Shown here: in pieces, positions 30,323 through 39,211 of the stretch
Layout of the letters: each line of letters begins with the position of its first letter
How positions within the stretch are numbered: position 1 is the first letter of the stretch
From: Rubripirellula sp.
GTDB lineage: Bacteria > Planctomycetota > Planctomycetia > Pirellulales > Pirellulaceae
DNA: 64,000 nucleotides
Assembly: GCA_012270065.1 (NCBI GenBank)
Contig: JAAXJB010000092.1
Coordinates: 22,322-86,321, forward strand
Direction of reading: 5' to 3'
Translations under genes and position numbers: made by a program
Notes under the pieces: model-generated
What the model saw: only the letters and a program-made list of their open reading frames with translations
Databases searched by the model: none
What the model was told of the DNA's origin: nothing

Positions 30323-31134
30323 TTCCTGTTCACTTCCAGACGAGGTGTTGATTCCTTGACACGAAGACGGAGCGTAACGGCGGTACCAACCTCAGGTACA
30401 ACACCTGGTTTTACCTGCCACATCAGCGCACTGTTTTGTTGTGTCTGATGCGTGGGCAAACACAGTACTTCATCACCAAAAGTTGCAATCGAAATGACGT
30501 TGCCACTCAAATCTGCCAGATACTGCTTCGGACCTGCACCCGCATCGCGCAAGCGTGAACCAGCAAAAAGAAAAGTCTTCGACAATTCAGCAGGATTTGC
30601 ATCCACTTGCCTGTTTTTTCCTTTTCCATCAGGTGCCGACAGAATCTGACCATCCACTTCGTCCAGTCGGCTTTTCGAGTGCTGTACGAAATCACTGATC
30701 GGCTTCTCAACCATTTTTCCTTCGTTACTACCCAGGACAAGCATCACCTCAACGGGATCGCCGCGAGGAGCAAGGTTGACCCAACGCTGCGTCTTTTCAT
30801 CGACCAGCTTGCGCATTTCGGGATGGCCACTGTCAGCACCCAATAAAAGAAGCGCGGTGTGGATATGCAATGCCTTACTGGAAACCGAGACGATTGACTC
30901 GTGTTCCTTGGTGCCCTGTGTACAGGCAATCAATTCGAGGTAGCCCGCATCGAGACAAACCCTGGCTTCAAGATCAACACACCGTTTCTCGAAATTTACA
31001 ATCAAACCCGGCAAGGCAACGGGTTTACGAACCGATTTGACTTCAACGGCGTCTGTTTCCTCCGCACCGACTGTGCGCATGGCAATCATCTGAAGGAAAA
31101 CGAAAGCTGCAGTCAGGCGGAAAATGGTTTTCAT
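30319..31134 (-). CDS. YdjY domain secreted protein
   Basis: The start at 31134 gives a signal peptide right at the N-terminus (KTIFRLTAAFVFLQMIAMRTVGA); the longer frame adds a polar 31-residue stretch without support. The protein has 271 residues. The YdjY region is recognised by LPGLIVNFEKRCVDLEARVCLD and LELIACTQGTKEHESIVSV, then HTALLLLGADSGHPE. YdjY domains are found in ferredoxin-like and secreted proteins of planctomycetes; their role is unknown. The stop overlaps the start of the 1196-residue protein by four bases, so the two are probably made together. Confidence 0.85.
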   Translation of the reverse strand: MKTIFRLTAAFVFLQMIAMRTVGAEETDAVEVKSVRKPVALPGLIVNFEKRCVDLEARVCLDAGYLELIACTQGTKEHESIVSVSSKALHIHTALLLLGADSGHPEMRKLVDEKTQRWVNLAPRGDPVEVMLVLGSNEGKMVEKPISDFVQHSKSRLDEVDGQILSAPDGKGKNRQVDANPAELSKTFLFAGSRLRDAGAGPKQYLADLSGNVISIATFGDEVLCLPTHQTQQNSALMWQVKPGVVPEVGTAVTLRLRVKESTPRLEVNRK

Positions 31135-31646
31135 CCATCTGCTGGTGAACAAATCGCAATGCTCCCGAGGTGCTTCATGGGCTGCTTTGAATGACGCGAC
31201 ATCAGCTGTAAAGTCTAGCTCGCACAATTCCTGTTTTTGCGCAAATTACTCACGATTACGGGATTGCACAAGGTCCACGACTCCCCATTCGTGCATCGTG
31301 TTGATCGATGCAGGGCATCATGACATTCGATTGCATGCAGGTTTGCAGTTGGCTCAGGGTTGACCACTCGTGGCGACGGAACCACTTAAGCAAGGCGTCC
31401 TCGAAGAGACTAAAATTCTGGGGATCGGATTGCAGCTTCAGGGCATGACGCTGACTGACAAGCCATTCTCTTTGCCCAAGGTTGTAACCCATGAGTCAAG
31501 CCATGATTTCAGTGCGATGGTGGAGCAGTGAGGTGACCCTTGTTGAACCGTACCCGGCACTTCCTGAAAATCCATCCGGAAACACCATCACCTTGTACAC
31601 AAGGCAACACCGAACTCCAAAGTTCTGAATCGAAAACAAAAGCAGC
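31135..31646. other. Divergent intergenic region
   Basis: These 512 bases lie between the YdjY operon (left) and the sialidase/sulfatase operon (right), so promoters for both should lie here. I see no supported gene or clear regulatory motif. Confidence 0.55.
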
Positions 31647-32831
31647 ATGATGAAAAACCGTAACACGATTTTGCTCACATTGACGTTCGCCTGTAGCCAA
31701 ATTGTGAGCGTTGGCTCCAACAAACTGGCTGCCGAAGATACATCCACGTCTCCCACAAGAATTGATCTGAATCATGACACGCAACGACAAGTTGTGGTCG
31801 ATCGGGAGCCGGGCCAATATCTTGGTCACCCTACGACATGCCTTCTGGAAGACGGCAAAACGATGCTGTGTGTGTACCCGAAAGGTCATGGTCGTGGAGC
31901 AATCGTGTACAAGCGAAGTCAGGATGGCGGCTTAACGTGGAGTGAGCGTTTGCCAACACCAGCCAGCTGGTCGACGTCAAAAGAAGTGCCAACACTTCAC
32001 CGGGTGGTTGATGCCTCTGGCAAGAAACGCATCATCCTGTGGTCAGGTTTGTATCCTGCCCGGCTGGCGGTCACCGAGGATGACGGCTTCAACTGGAGTG
32101 AGCTGCAGCCAGCGGGTGATTGGGGTGGCATTGTTGTGATGGGCTTCGTCGAGCCACTAAAAACCGGGCAGGGTCATTATCTGGCGATGTTTCATGATGA
32201 TGGCAGATTTTTTTCCAAAGACGGAAAACGGTCAAACAGGTTCCAGTTGTTCAAAACCAAATCTACCGATGGTGGGCTGACCTGGGCGAAGCCAACCGTC
32301 GTCTATGAATCGTCCGAGATTCATCTTTGTGAGCCTGGCTGCATTCGATCTCCCGATGGGAACAAGCTGGCTGTTCTTCTTCGGGAAAACTCAAGACGAA
32401 AGAACTCACACGTCATCTTTTCAGAGGATGAAGGCAAGACATGGACTGCACCTCGAGAGTTACCACTGTCACTCACTGGAGACCGTCACACAGGGAAATA
32501 CGCAGCAGATGGAAGATTGCTGATCAGCTTTCGCTGCAATTCGCCAACCTCCAAACGCAAGGAGCGGCCATTCGAGGGAGATTGGGTCGCATGGGTAGGA
32601 ACCTGGGATGACATAGTGCAAGGTCGCAGTGGCCAGTATGCAGTCCGTTTCAAGGACAACACCAAAGGATACGACACAACTTATCCCGGTGTCGAAGTCC
32701 TGCCGGATGATACATTTGTTGTCACGACTTATGGTCACTGGATCAAGGACGAAGCACCGTACATTCTGAGCGTTCGTCTCAAGCTCGATGAACTCGATGA
32801 CATCGCAGGTAAAGCTGATGGCCGGGACTGA
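31647..32831 (+). CDS. Secreted sialidase-fold (BNR repeat) protein
   Basis: The protein has 394 residues. A signal peptide ends near residue 29 (KLA|AED). Four or more Asp-boxes are visible: SQDGGLTWSE, TEDDGFNWSE, STDGGLTWAK and SEDEGKTWTA, the mark of a sialidase-type propeller. The middle part (IHLCEPGCIRSPDGNKLAVLLREN) contains Glu and Arg residues that could be catalytic, but the assignment is uncertain. It is the first gene of a plus-strand run with two sulfatases and PhoD. It is a different protein from the sialidase-fold gene at 6472-7698, not a close copy. Confidence 0.87.
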   Translation: MMKNRNTILLTLTFACSQIVSVGSNKLAAEDTSTSPTRIDLNHDTQRQVVVDREPGQYLGHPTTCLLEDGKTMLCVYPKGHGRGAIVYKRSQDGGLTWSERLPTPASWSTSKEVPTLHRVVDASGKKRIILWSGLYPARLAVTEDDGFNWSELQPAGDWGGIVVMGFVEPLKTGQGHYLAMFHDDGRFFSKDGKRSNRFQLFKTKSTDGGLTWAKPTVVYESSEIHLCEPGCIRSPDGNKLAVLLRENSRRKNSHVIFSEDEGKTWTAPRELPLSLTGDRHTGKYAADGRLLISFRCNSPTSKRKERPFEGDWVAWVGTWDDIVQGRSGQYAVRFKDNTKGYDTTYPGVEVLPDDTFVVTTYGHWIKDEAPYILSVRLKLDELDDIAGKADGRD

Positions 32832-33066
32832 CCCAGCTCAACGCTTTTTGTAAAGCAAAATCGGCCAACAGCATTTTCATGCGTTCCTGTTTGGATTTCA
32901 TTCAATGAGCTCCGAGCAAGTGGACGGCAAGAATCTTGCCGGAACTACTTCATCGACACTGCATGACTCACCCTTTCATTCCCCAGTTTCGATTCGCTCC
33001 CAAAGAAGAGCAACACGACTATACTGGGAACCGCCAAACGTATCCCCACCACTCAAAAACCCGATC

Positions 33067-34623
33067 ATGACCACAAGAATTCTGATTTGCATCTTCTGTC
33101 TCGGAAGTCTCGATCTTTCACTGCAGGCTGCAGAGACAAAACAATCACCCAACGTCATCTTTGTCATGGCGGATGATTTGGGCATTGGAGACCTGGAACC
33201 GACCAATCCCGAATGCAAAATCAAAACCCCGAACTTGCTGAAAATGGCGAACGAGGGAATCACTTTTCTGGATGCCCATTCGCCAAGCGCTGTTTGTACC
33301 CCAACACGCTATGGAGTGCTTACGGGTCGTTACAACTGGCGATCTCGCCTCGCACGAGGAGTACTCAGTGGTACCAGTGAGCATCTGATCCCGGCTGATC
33401 GTGCCACGGTTGCCCATTTGCTGCGTGCCGCCGGTTACCACACGCAGATGATTGGCAAATGGCATCTCGGCTGGGACTGGGCCAAAGTCCCACAAGCGAA
33501 TGGGAAAAACAACAGAATTGATTTCACCAAACCGGTCACCAATGGTCCTGACATCAATGGATTTGATGGTTACTACGGGCACTGCGGATCACTCGACATG
33601 CCCCCTTACGTATGGGTCGACACCGGAAGAATTACGGCGGTCCCTGAACGCGAAGAAGGCGTCACCAGCAAAGAGGACGCTTATGGCTGGTATCGCAAAG
33701 GACCGATCAGTCCGGATTTCAACATCGACGAGGTTTTACCCCATCTATTTCAGAAAAGTATCGATCACATCAAAAGCCGCAGCAAAGAGAAAAACCCTTT
33801 CTTTCTCTATCTGCCGCTGCCAGCACCCCACACTCCTATCGTCCCCGTCGAACCTTTCAAAGACGCAAGCGGCATGAATCCCTATGCTGATTTTGTGATG
33901 CAAGTTGACCACCATATGGGTGAATTACTGGAGACACTGAAACAATCAGGTATCGACAAGAATACTTTGGTCTTCTTCACCAGTGACAATGGTTGCTCGC
34001 CTCAGGGAAATTTCAAAGTTCTTGCGACTCACGGTCACGACCCGAGTGCAGGCTATCGAGGACACAAGGCAGACATCTACGAAGGCGGGCACCGGGTTCC
34101 GTTGATTGTCCGCTGGCCCGATGGTATCCGAGCCGGTCAAACCACCAGTGCGCTCGCCTGCCTGACAGATCTTTTTGCGACCATGCGAGAACTGACCAAT
34201 CAGCCTCTTGATCAGCATGGTGGTGAAGACTCTTTCAGTCTGATGCCAGCTTTTCAAGGCAAACCTACCGGCAGAGACACACTTATCAGCCACTCCATCG
34301 GTGGATCTTTTTCGATCCGTCAAGGGAATTGGAAATTGTGTCTGTCAGCCGGAAGTGGTGGCTGGAGTGCACCCCGCGAAGCAGATGCCAGGAAACAGGG
34401 ATTGCCCGCGATGCAATTGTTCAACCTGAGCAAGGATCGAGGTGAACAGACAAATCTGGTGAATGAAGAAAAAGAGCAGGTCGCCTCGCTTCTTTCCCTG
34501 TTGAATACGCAAGTCGTTCAAGGACGCTGTACACCCGGCAAACCGGTATCCAATGATCGGGAAGTCTCCTTTCTACCCAAAGGCGTTTCACTTCCCTCAA
34601 CAGACGTGAATACGACCAAATAA
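33067..34623 (+). CDS. Sulfatase (arylsulfatase A-like)
   Basis: The start at 33067 gives a short signal peptide (TTRILICIFCLGSLDLSLQA); the in-frame extension upstream lacks the look of a protein. The length is 518 residues. The core begins NVIFVMADDLGIGDLE (metal Asp pair at 36-37). The formylglycine site is C77 in C-T-P-T-R followed by YGVLTGRY. The segments GKWHLGWDW (near 134) and FFTSDNGCSPQG (near 305) match other catalytic and metal positions. The YGHCGSLDMPPY insert is seen in galactose- or GalNAc-type sulfatases, but substrate assignment remains a guess. It lies 235 bases after the sialidase-fold gene and 42 bases before the next gene. Confidence 0.94.
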   Translation: MTTRILICIFCLGSLDLSLQAAETKQSPNVIFVMADDLGIGDLEPTNPECKIKTPNLLKMANEGITFLDAHSPSAVCTPTRYGVLTGRYNWRSRLARGVLSGTSEHLIPADRATVAHLLRAAGYHTQMIGKWHLGWDWAKVPQANGKNNRIDFTKPVTNGPDINGFDGYYGHCGSLDMPPYVWVDTGRITAVPEREEGVTSKEDAYGWYRKGPISPDFNIDEVLPHLFQKSIDHIKSRSKEKNPFFLYLPLPAPHTPIVPVEPFKDASGMNPYADFVMQVDHHMGELLETLKQSGIDKNTLVFFTSDNGCSPQGNFKVLATHGHDPSAGYRGHKADIYEGGHRVPLIVRWPDGIRAGQTTSALACLTDLFATMRELTNQPLDQHGGEDSFSLMPAFQGKPTGRDTLISHSIGGSFSIRQGNWKLCLSAGSGGWSAPREADARKQGLPAMQLFNLSKDRGEQTNLVNEEKEQVASLLSLLNTQVVQGRCTPGKPVSNDREVSFLPKGVSLPSTDVNTTK

Positions 34624-34665
34624 CATTTCACCCGAAAAGCCCTCCGAACGTATTCGAGCCGACAG

Positions 34666-35538
34666 ATGGAAATCAGCTGCCCATGCTCATGGAAACCTCT
34701 GTTTCTGGGCATTCTTTGCATCTGTTCCGCACTTGAAACCGAATTGATTCAGTGTCGCGCAGCCGATTCACCGGAACAGGCCAATGCCAACACCAGTGCG
34801 ATTGATCTCCTGCTTGCCAGGCGTGGCAACCTCATTCTTGATGACAATGGATCATTGCAGCGGGATGGCAAAACGGCTGCCAGATTGAACCAAGCAATCA
34901 GGTTACGAACCTCTGCAGGCAAGTGGGCAAGAACGGAACAACCGAACATATGGCGTTCAACCTGGGAACCGGGTTCGGGTCATACTCCTGTTGCCTCGTA
35001 TCAGGGTATCGCAACGAATCACCTGATCATTGAGGTCACCTTCCGATATGGTGTCATGACCAAACCGTGGCATCATCAGTGCTTCCGTATCGCCGTGGAC
35101 AACCGCCCCGATATCACCGGTCACATCATTTCGGCCTGGGCAAATCCGAACAACAACTTCATCGAACGCGGCTTTCTCCTGCAACATATCCGAAAACAGA
35201 AAAACAAAACTGTCATCGAGGATCTGTTACTGGATCAACAGCCACTCCAGATACAGCCAGAGCAGTGGTACACCGCAGTCCTGGAAGTCGTTGATGACGA
35301 GGCACTTTTCCGCATGGGCGATCACATTGCTTACGCCAAAGCAGACCAGATCAAAATGCCCAAGAATCTGGTATCACTGACGATGGGCACGACGTGGCAT
35401 GAAATCAAACGGGTACGTATTTGGGAAGCCAGCAAGAATCCCTCGTGGCCGTCTCACAAACAACAACACCTCAAAACACGAAACAGCTTCGTCCCACGCG
35501 TCCACAATCACGAACGCCGTGAACAGACGAAACCGTGA
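34666..35538 (+). CDS. Secreted protein, probable DUF1080/lectin-like fold
   Basis: The protein has 290 residues. The hydrophobic N-terminus (WKPLFLGILCICSALE) serves as signal, with a lipobox-like Cys not clearly placed. The central part (about 85-255) has strands typical of a jelly-roll: NHLIIEVTFRYGVM, HQCFRIAVDNR, WYTAVLEVVDDEALFRMGDHIAYA, and a final IKRVRIWEA, the usual end of DUF1080-like domains. The last 35 residues are basic and probably disordered. I assign the fold only tentatively. It sits between two sulfatase genes and 25 bases before the second, so it is almost certainly in their operon and may bind the same glycan. Confidence 0.75.
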   Translation: MEISCPCSWKPLFLGILCICSALETELIQCRAADSPEQANANTSAIDLLLARRGNLILDDNGSLQRDGKTAARLNQAIRLRTSAGKWARTEQPNIWRSTWEPGSGHTPVASYQGIATNHLIIEVTFRYGVMTKPWHHQCFRIAVDNRPDITGHIISAWANPNNNFIERGFLLQHIRKQKNKTVIEDLLLDQQPLQIQPEQWYTAVLEVVDDEALFRMGDHIAYAKADQIKMPKNLVSLTMGTTWHEIKRVRIWEASKNPSWPSHKQQHLKTRNSFVPRVHNHERREQTKP

Positions 35539-35563
35539 CAACTCTCTCCACTCTTCCAATCAA

Positions 35564-36940
35564 ATGAATGCACAAACAAATCAACTCAAGAAGCAACGGA
35601 ACGTCAGGGTTTTCCATATCACCAGTCGACTGATCCTATCATTGCTTTCTGTTGAAATGCTTCTTTCACTGCCGGCAGCCAAAGCAGTTGACTGCCCCAA
35701 CATACTCATCATTTTCACCGATGATCAGGGATATGGAGACCTGGGTTGTTACGGCAGCACACTGAACAAGACCCCGAGACTGGATCAGCTTGCTGCCGAA
35801 GGAACACGATTCACCTCTTTTTATTCCCAGACTGTATGCGGACCCTCCCGTTCGGCGTTGCTCACTGGCCGACATCCAATTCGCAGCAAAGGCTGGGGCA
35901 TGCCGGCCACTGAAATCACTTTCGCTGAAAAACTGAAGACAAGCGGTTACCAGACTGCATGCATTGGCAAGTGGGACGTTTCGAATCGAAAACCGATCAT
36001 TGAAAGGATGCCCAATGCTCAAGGTTTTGATTACTACTTTGGTACTCTCGGAGCCAACGATGGAGGAAAAGTAACATTTCACGAAAACAACCAGCTGGCT
36101 GGTACAACACGTGATATGGGGAGCCTGACCACTTTGTATACAAACAAGGCTATCGAATATCTCAAAAATCGACGGGACCCCAGTCAGCCATTCGTGCTGT
36201 ATTTGGCACACACCATGATGCACACCATCATCGATGCGTCGGATCGCTTTCGCGGTAAATCAGAAGGTGATCTGTATGGTGATGTCGTGGAAGAATTTGA
36301 TTATGAAACAGGTCGCCTGCTGGATGTGGTTGATGAGCTTGGACTCCGGGATAGCACACTCGTTATCTACACCAGTGACAATGGCCCCTGGAACCAGGAC
36401 AAGTACATCAAGAAGAAAAAAGGGCATCCCGCCGATTCTGTTTTCTGGGGCGATGCAGGTCCACTCCGCAATGGAAAAGGTTCTCCCTACGAGGGTGGTT
36501 ACCGGTTGCCATGCATCGTGCGATGGCCCGGCAAAGTTCCCGCAGGAAGGACCTCCGATGCCATCTTTGCCACAATTGACTTCCTGCCAACCTTCGCCGC
36601 GCTCGCCGGTTACAGTCTGCCAGAGGATCGTCAAATCGATGGTATCAACCAGACGCAGCTGCTCCTTGGCAAACACAATACAGGACGCAGGCAGTTTTAT
36701 TTTCACAATGCGGGAATCCGTGTGGGCAAATGGAAGTACCTGAAACCTGACGCGTTTTTTCATGGCTATGCCGTCGAAGACGGTCGCAAGAAGGTCGCGG
36801 AACTTTTTGACCTGGAAAACGATCTTGAGGAAACCACAAATCTGGCACTACGGAACCCTGAAAAGGTGGCAGAACTCAAAAGTCTGATGGAGGCGGTGGA
36901 GGGACAGGATCGACTTCGCCCCGAAGACAGCAGACGATGA
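35564..36940 (+). CDS. Sulfatase
   Basis: The start at 35564 avoids a long overlap with the previous gene and leaves a basic N-terminus plus export helix (LILSLLSVEMLLSLPAAKA). The length is 458 residues. The core is NILIIFTDDQGYGDLGCYGS with metal Asp pair at 53-54. The formylglycine site is C92 in C-G-P-S-R followed by SALLTGRH. GKWDV (about 139-143) takes the place of the usual GKWH. YTSDNGPW gives the second metal site. The C-terminus carries RVGKWKYLK, typical of the family. It acts on sulfate esters in the periplasm or outside; the substrate is unknown. It is followed 43 bases later by the PhoD gene. Confidence 0.94.
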   Translation: MNAQTNQLKKQRNVRVFHITSRLILSLLSVEMLLSLPAAKAVDCPNILIIFTDDQGYGDLGCYGSTLNKTPRLDQLAAEGTRFTSFYSQTVCGPSRSALLTGRHPIRSKGWGMPATEITFAEKLKTSGYQTACIGKWDVSNRKPIIERMPNAQGFDYYFGTLGANDGGKVTFHENNQLAGTTRDMGSLTTLYTNKAIEYLKNRRDPSQPFVLYLAHTMMHTIIDASDRFRGKSEGDLYGDVVEEFDYETGRLLDVVDELGLRDSTLVIYTSDNGPWNQDKYIKKKKGHPADSVFWGDAGPLRNGKGSPYEGGYRLPCIVRWPGKVPAGRTSDAIFATIDFLPTFAALAGYSLPEDRQIDGINQTQLLLGKHNTGRRQFYFHNAGIRVGKWKYLKPDAFFHGYAVEDGRKKVAELFDLENDLEETTNLALRNPEKVAELKSLMEAVEGQDRLRPEDSRR

Positions 36941-36983
36941 AACAGAAACGGTATTGGCATCAAACAGAATTCACTGACTGAAA

Positions 36984-38573
36984 ATGATATCCATGGCACA
37001 ACAAGCAAAATCAATCACACAAAAGTATTACGGTGTTGATCGCCGTAGCTTCCTTCAGTACATGGCTGCAGTATCAGCAATCCCCACCATTGCTGCCTCC
37101 GCTGATGAAATCAGTGGAAAGCAACACGAATTCCAGGACTACCCGTTCACATTGGGCGTTGCATCGGGAGACCCGGAACCCGACGGTGTTGTCATCTGGA
37201 CTCGGCTCTCCCCATCACCGTTGAGCGGGGATAGCCTGCCCGAAATACCAATCGCAACCACTTGGGAGATTGCAACCGACGAATCCTTTCAACACATCGT
37301 GAGACGTGGGAACACTAACGCAATGCCCCAACTCGGTCACTCCGTACACGTTGAAGTGAAAGGCCTGAAACCATCTCATTGGTACTTCTACCGGTTTCAT
37401 GTGGGTAAACAGACCAGCCCAACGGGTCGAACCCGGACGGCACCCCGACTCACAGATCTGCCACCTCTGATCCGATTTGCATTCACGAGTTGTCAGCATT
37501 ACGAAAGCGGATACTTCAATGGTTATCCCCACATGCAAAAGGAAGATCTCGATCTGGTCGTGCATCTGGGTGACTACATTTACGAATACGGCGGGCAAAA
37601 CAATCGGCCACGAAAGCACCTCGGAAAAGAAATCGAAACACTGCAGGAGTACCGTGTCCGGTACTCGCAATACCGACTGGACAGCATGCTGCAGGAAACC
37701 CATCGGCTGTTTCCATGGATCGTGACATGGGACGACCATGAGTTCGACAACAATTACGCCAACCTGGTATCGGAAGAGCAGGGTATTTCGCCAGAATCAT
37801 TTCTGATGCGTCGCAAAAATGCCTATCAGGCTTATTACGAGTTCATGCCACTGCGACGCCGCTCATTTCCTCAAGGTCCAAACATGACCCTGTATCGAGG
37901 TTGCCAATATGGGCGTTTGGCAAACTTCCACGTACTGGACACACGACAGTATCGAACGGATCAACCCAATGGGGACAACCAGAAACCGATGACGGGCAAA
38001 GTGTTCGACAGCAATGCGACCATGCTGGGCGAAGCTCAGGAAAACTGGCTGATGTCAAATCTGTCGTCATCACCGGCAACATGGAACGTACTCGCCCAGC
38101 AGGTCATGATGGCTCCACTGAATCGTGGCGAGGGAAATGACCGGCGATACAGCATGGACCAATGGCCAGGATATGAACTCAGTCGCCGTCGCATATTGAA
38201 GTTCTTTCACGAACGGAAAATCGCCAATCCGGTTGTTCTGACAGGCGATATCCATGTGAATTGGGTCAATGACCTGCAACTGGATTTCGAAAAATCTGAT
38301 TCTCCGATCGTCGGTACCGAATTGGTTGGGACCTCAATGACATCCGGTGGCAATGGCGGTAAACCTATTCGTGAATACGAACGTGCAGCAGCCCAAAATG
38401 ATTTTGTCAAATGGCATAACACAAACCGCGGCTACGTATCATGCGAAGTCACACCGGCAAAGTGGACAACCCACTTCCGGGCAACACCCCAGGTTGTGGA
38501 ACCAGGCTCTACCCTCACGACTCCCGGTTCCTTTGTAATCGAAGCAGGAATTCCCGGTGCCCAACGTGCGTGA
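36984..38573 (+). CDS. phoD: PhoD-type alkaline phosphatase/phosphodiesterase (Tat-exported)
   Basis: The 529-residue protein has a Tat leader with R20-R21-S-F-L-Q. PhoD hallmarks are FTLGVASGDPEPDGVVIWTRL near 55, the metal-site segments FTSCQHYESGYFNG and VHLGDYIYEYGG, WDDHEFDNNYAN near 250, and LTGDIHVNW near 420. PhoD enzymes hydrolyse phosphate mono- and diesters using Ca2+/Fe3+. Its place at the end of a sulfatase operon is unusual for a Pho-regulon gene and suggests the operon target carries both phosphate and sulfate, or that it acts as an ester hydrolase of another kind. No Pho box is evident. Confidence 0.93.
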   Translation: MISMAQQAKSITQKYYGVDRRSFLQYMAAVSAIPTIAASADEISGKQHEFQDYPFTLGVASGDPEPDGVVIWTRLSPSPLSGDSLPEIPIATTWEIATDESFQHIVRRGNTNAMPQLGHSVHVEVKGLKPSHWYFYRFHVGKQTSPTGRTRTAPRLTDLPPLIRFAFTSCQHYESGYFNGYPHMQKEDLDLVVHLGDYIYEYGGQNNRPRKHLGKEIETLQEYRVRYSQYRLDSMLQETHRLFPWIVTWDDHEFDNNYANLVSEEQGISPESFLMRRKNAYQAYYEFMPLRRRSFPQGPNMTLYRGCQYGRLANFHVLDTRQYRTDQPNGDNQKPMTGKVFDSNATMLGEAQENWLMSNLSSSPATWNVLAQQVMMAPLNRGEGNDRRYSMDQWPGYELSRRRILKFFHERKIANPVVLTGDIHVNWVNDLQLDFEKSDSPIVGTELVGTSMTSGGNGGKPIREYERAAAQNDFVKWHNTNRGYVSCEVTPAKWTTHFRATPQVVEPGSTLTTPGSFVIEAGIPGAQRA

Positions 38574-38611
38574 CTGAAAATCCCAACACAAGGCATATCA
38601 GAAATTCAACC

Positions 38612-39058
38612 TCAATCCATGCGGACACCGATCTGGAGCAGAATATTGGCATAGCGCTGCTGATCGGCAGTCTGGATGGTCAAAACGTGATCCGGAGTGC
38701 TGACGGCATCATAAAACTTCCACTTGTCAATCGATTCCAGTTCCAAATCAATTCCAGCATCTTTGATGGTTTTCCGGTAATCATCCCAGACTGGTGGATC
38801 ACCATCTAAAGCATAGGGCCCAGTCGTTTCGGTCTGCATGGTTTGAATTGTTTCCACTGGAACGGCAGACAGGACTGCTTCCAGAACTTGATTGCAGGTA
38901 GGAATCCCCGGCATGAGATTCAAGCTGATCAGCTCGGCACGCGGACCCCGCTTGCTGGCTGCGGGATAGTTTCCATCAGCAATCAGCACAGTACTGTGAT
39001 GGCCTGAGGCTGCCAGAATGGCGTTGATTTGAGGATGAATCAGTTTGTGTCGTAGCAT
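38612..39058 (-). CDS. RbsD/FucU family sugar mutarotase
   Basis: The protein has 148 residues, the usual length for this family. The N-terminus carries HPQINAILAASGHHSTVLIADGNYPAAS, including the conserved G-H-x-D/T-x-I-x-I-D/A-D-x-N/G pattern with the catalytic His; the C-terminal half ends with the QTADQQRYANILLQIGV block. These decameric cytoplasmic enzymes interconvert alpha and beta anomers of sugars such as fucose or ribose. Fucose is a likely substrate given the surrounding sulfated-glycan genes, but this is inference. It converges with the PhoD gene with a 38-base gap. Confidence 0.88.
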   Translation of the reverse strand: MLRHKLIHPQINAILAASGHHSTVLIADGNYPAASKRGPRAELISLNLMPGIPTCNQVLEAVLSAVPVETIQTMQTETTGPYALDGDPPVWDDYRKTIKDAGIDLELESIDKWKFYDAVSTPDHVLTIQTADQQRYANILLQIGVRMD

Positions 39059-39211
39059 TTCAGGAACACTCTCGGTGAGGTCAATTGGAGAGAAGAAAAG
39101 GCCGCATCTCGTTTCATTTGCCGTTTTCGCTACGATAGTAGTGATTGGCGTCCCTTTGCGGTCAACCGTTCGGCAACCGTATTGTGACGGAGACGCGTAT
39201 TATCGGGAAGT

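Noticed and set aside
39090-39200. Possible promoter with a TACGAT-like -10 before the M50 protease gene
   Set aside because: No -35 element at a fitting distance, so the call would be guesswork.
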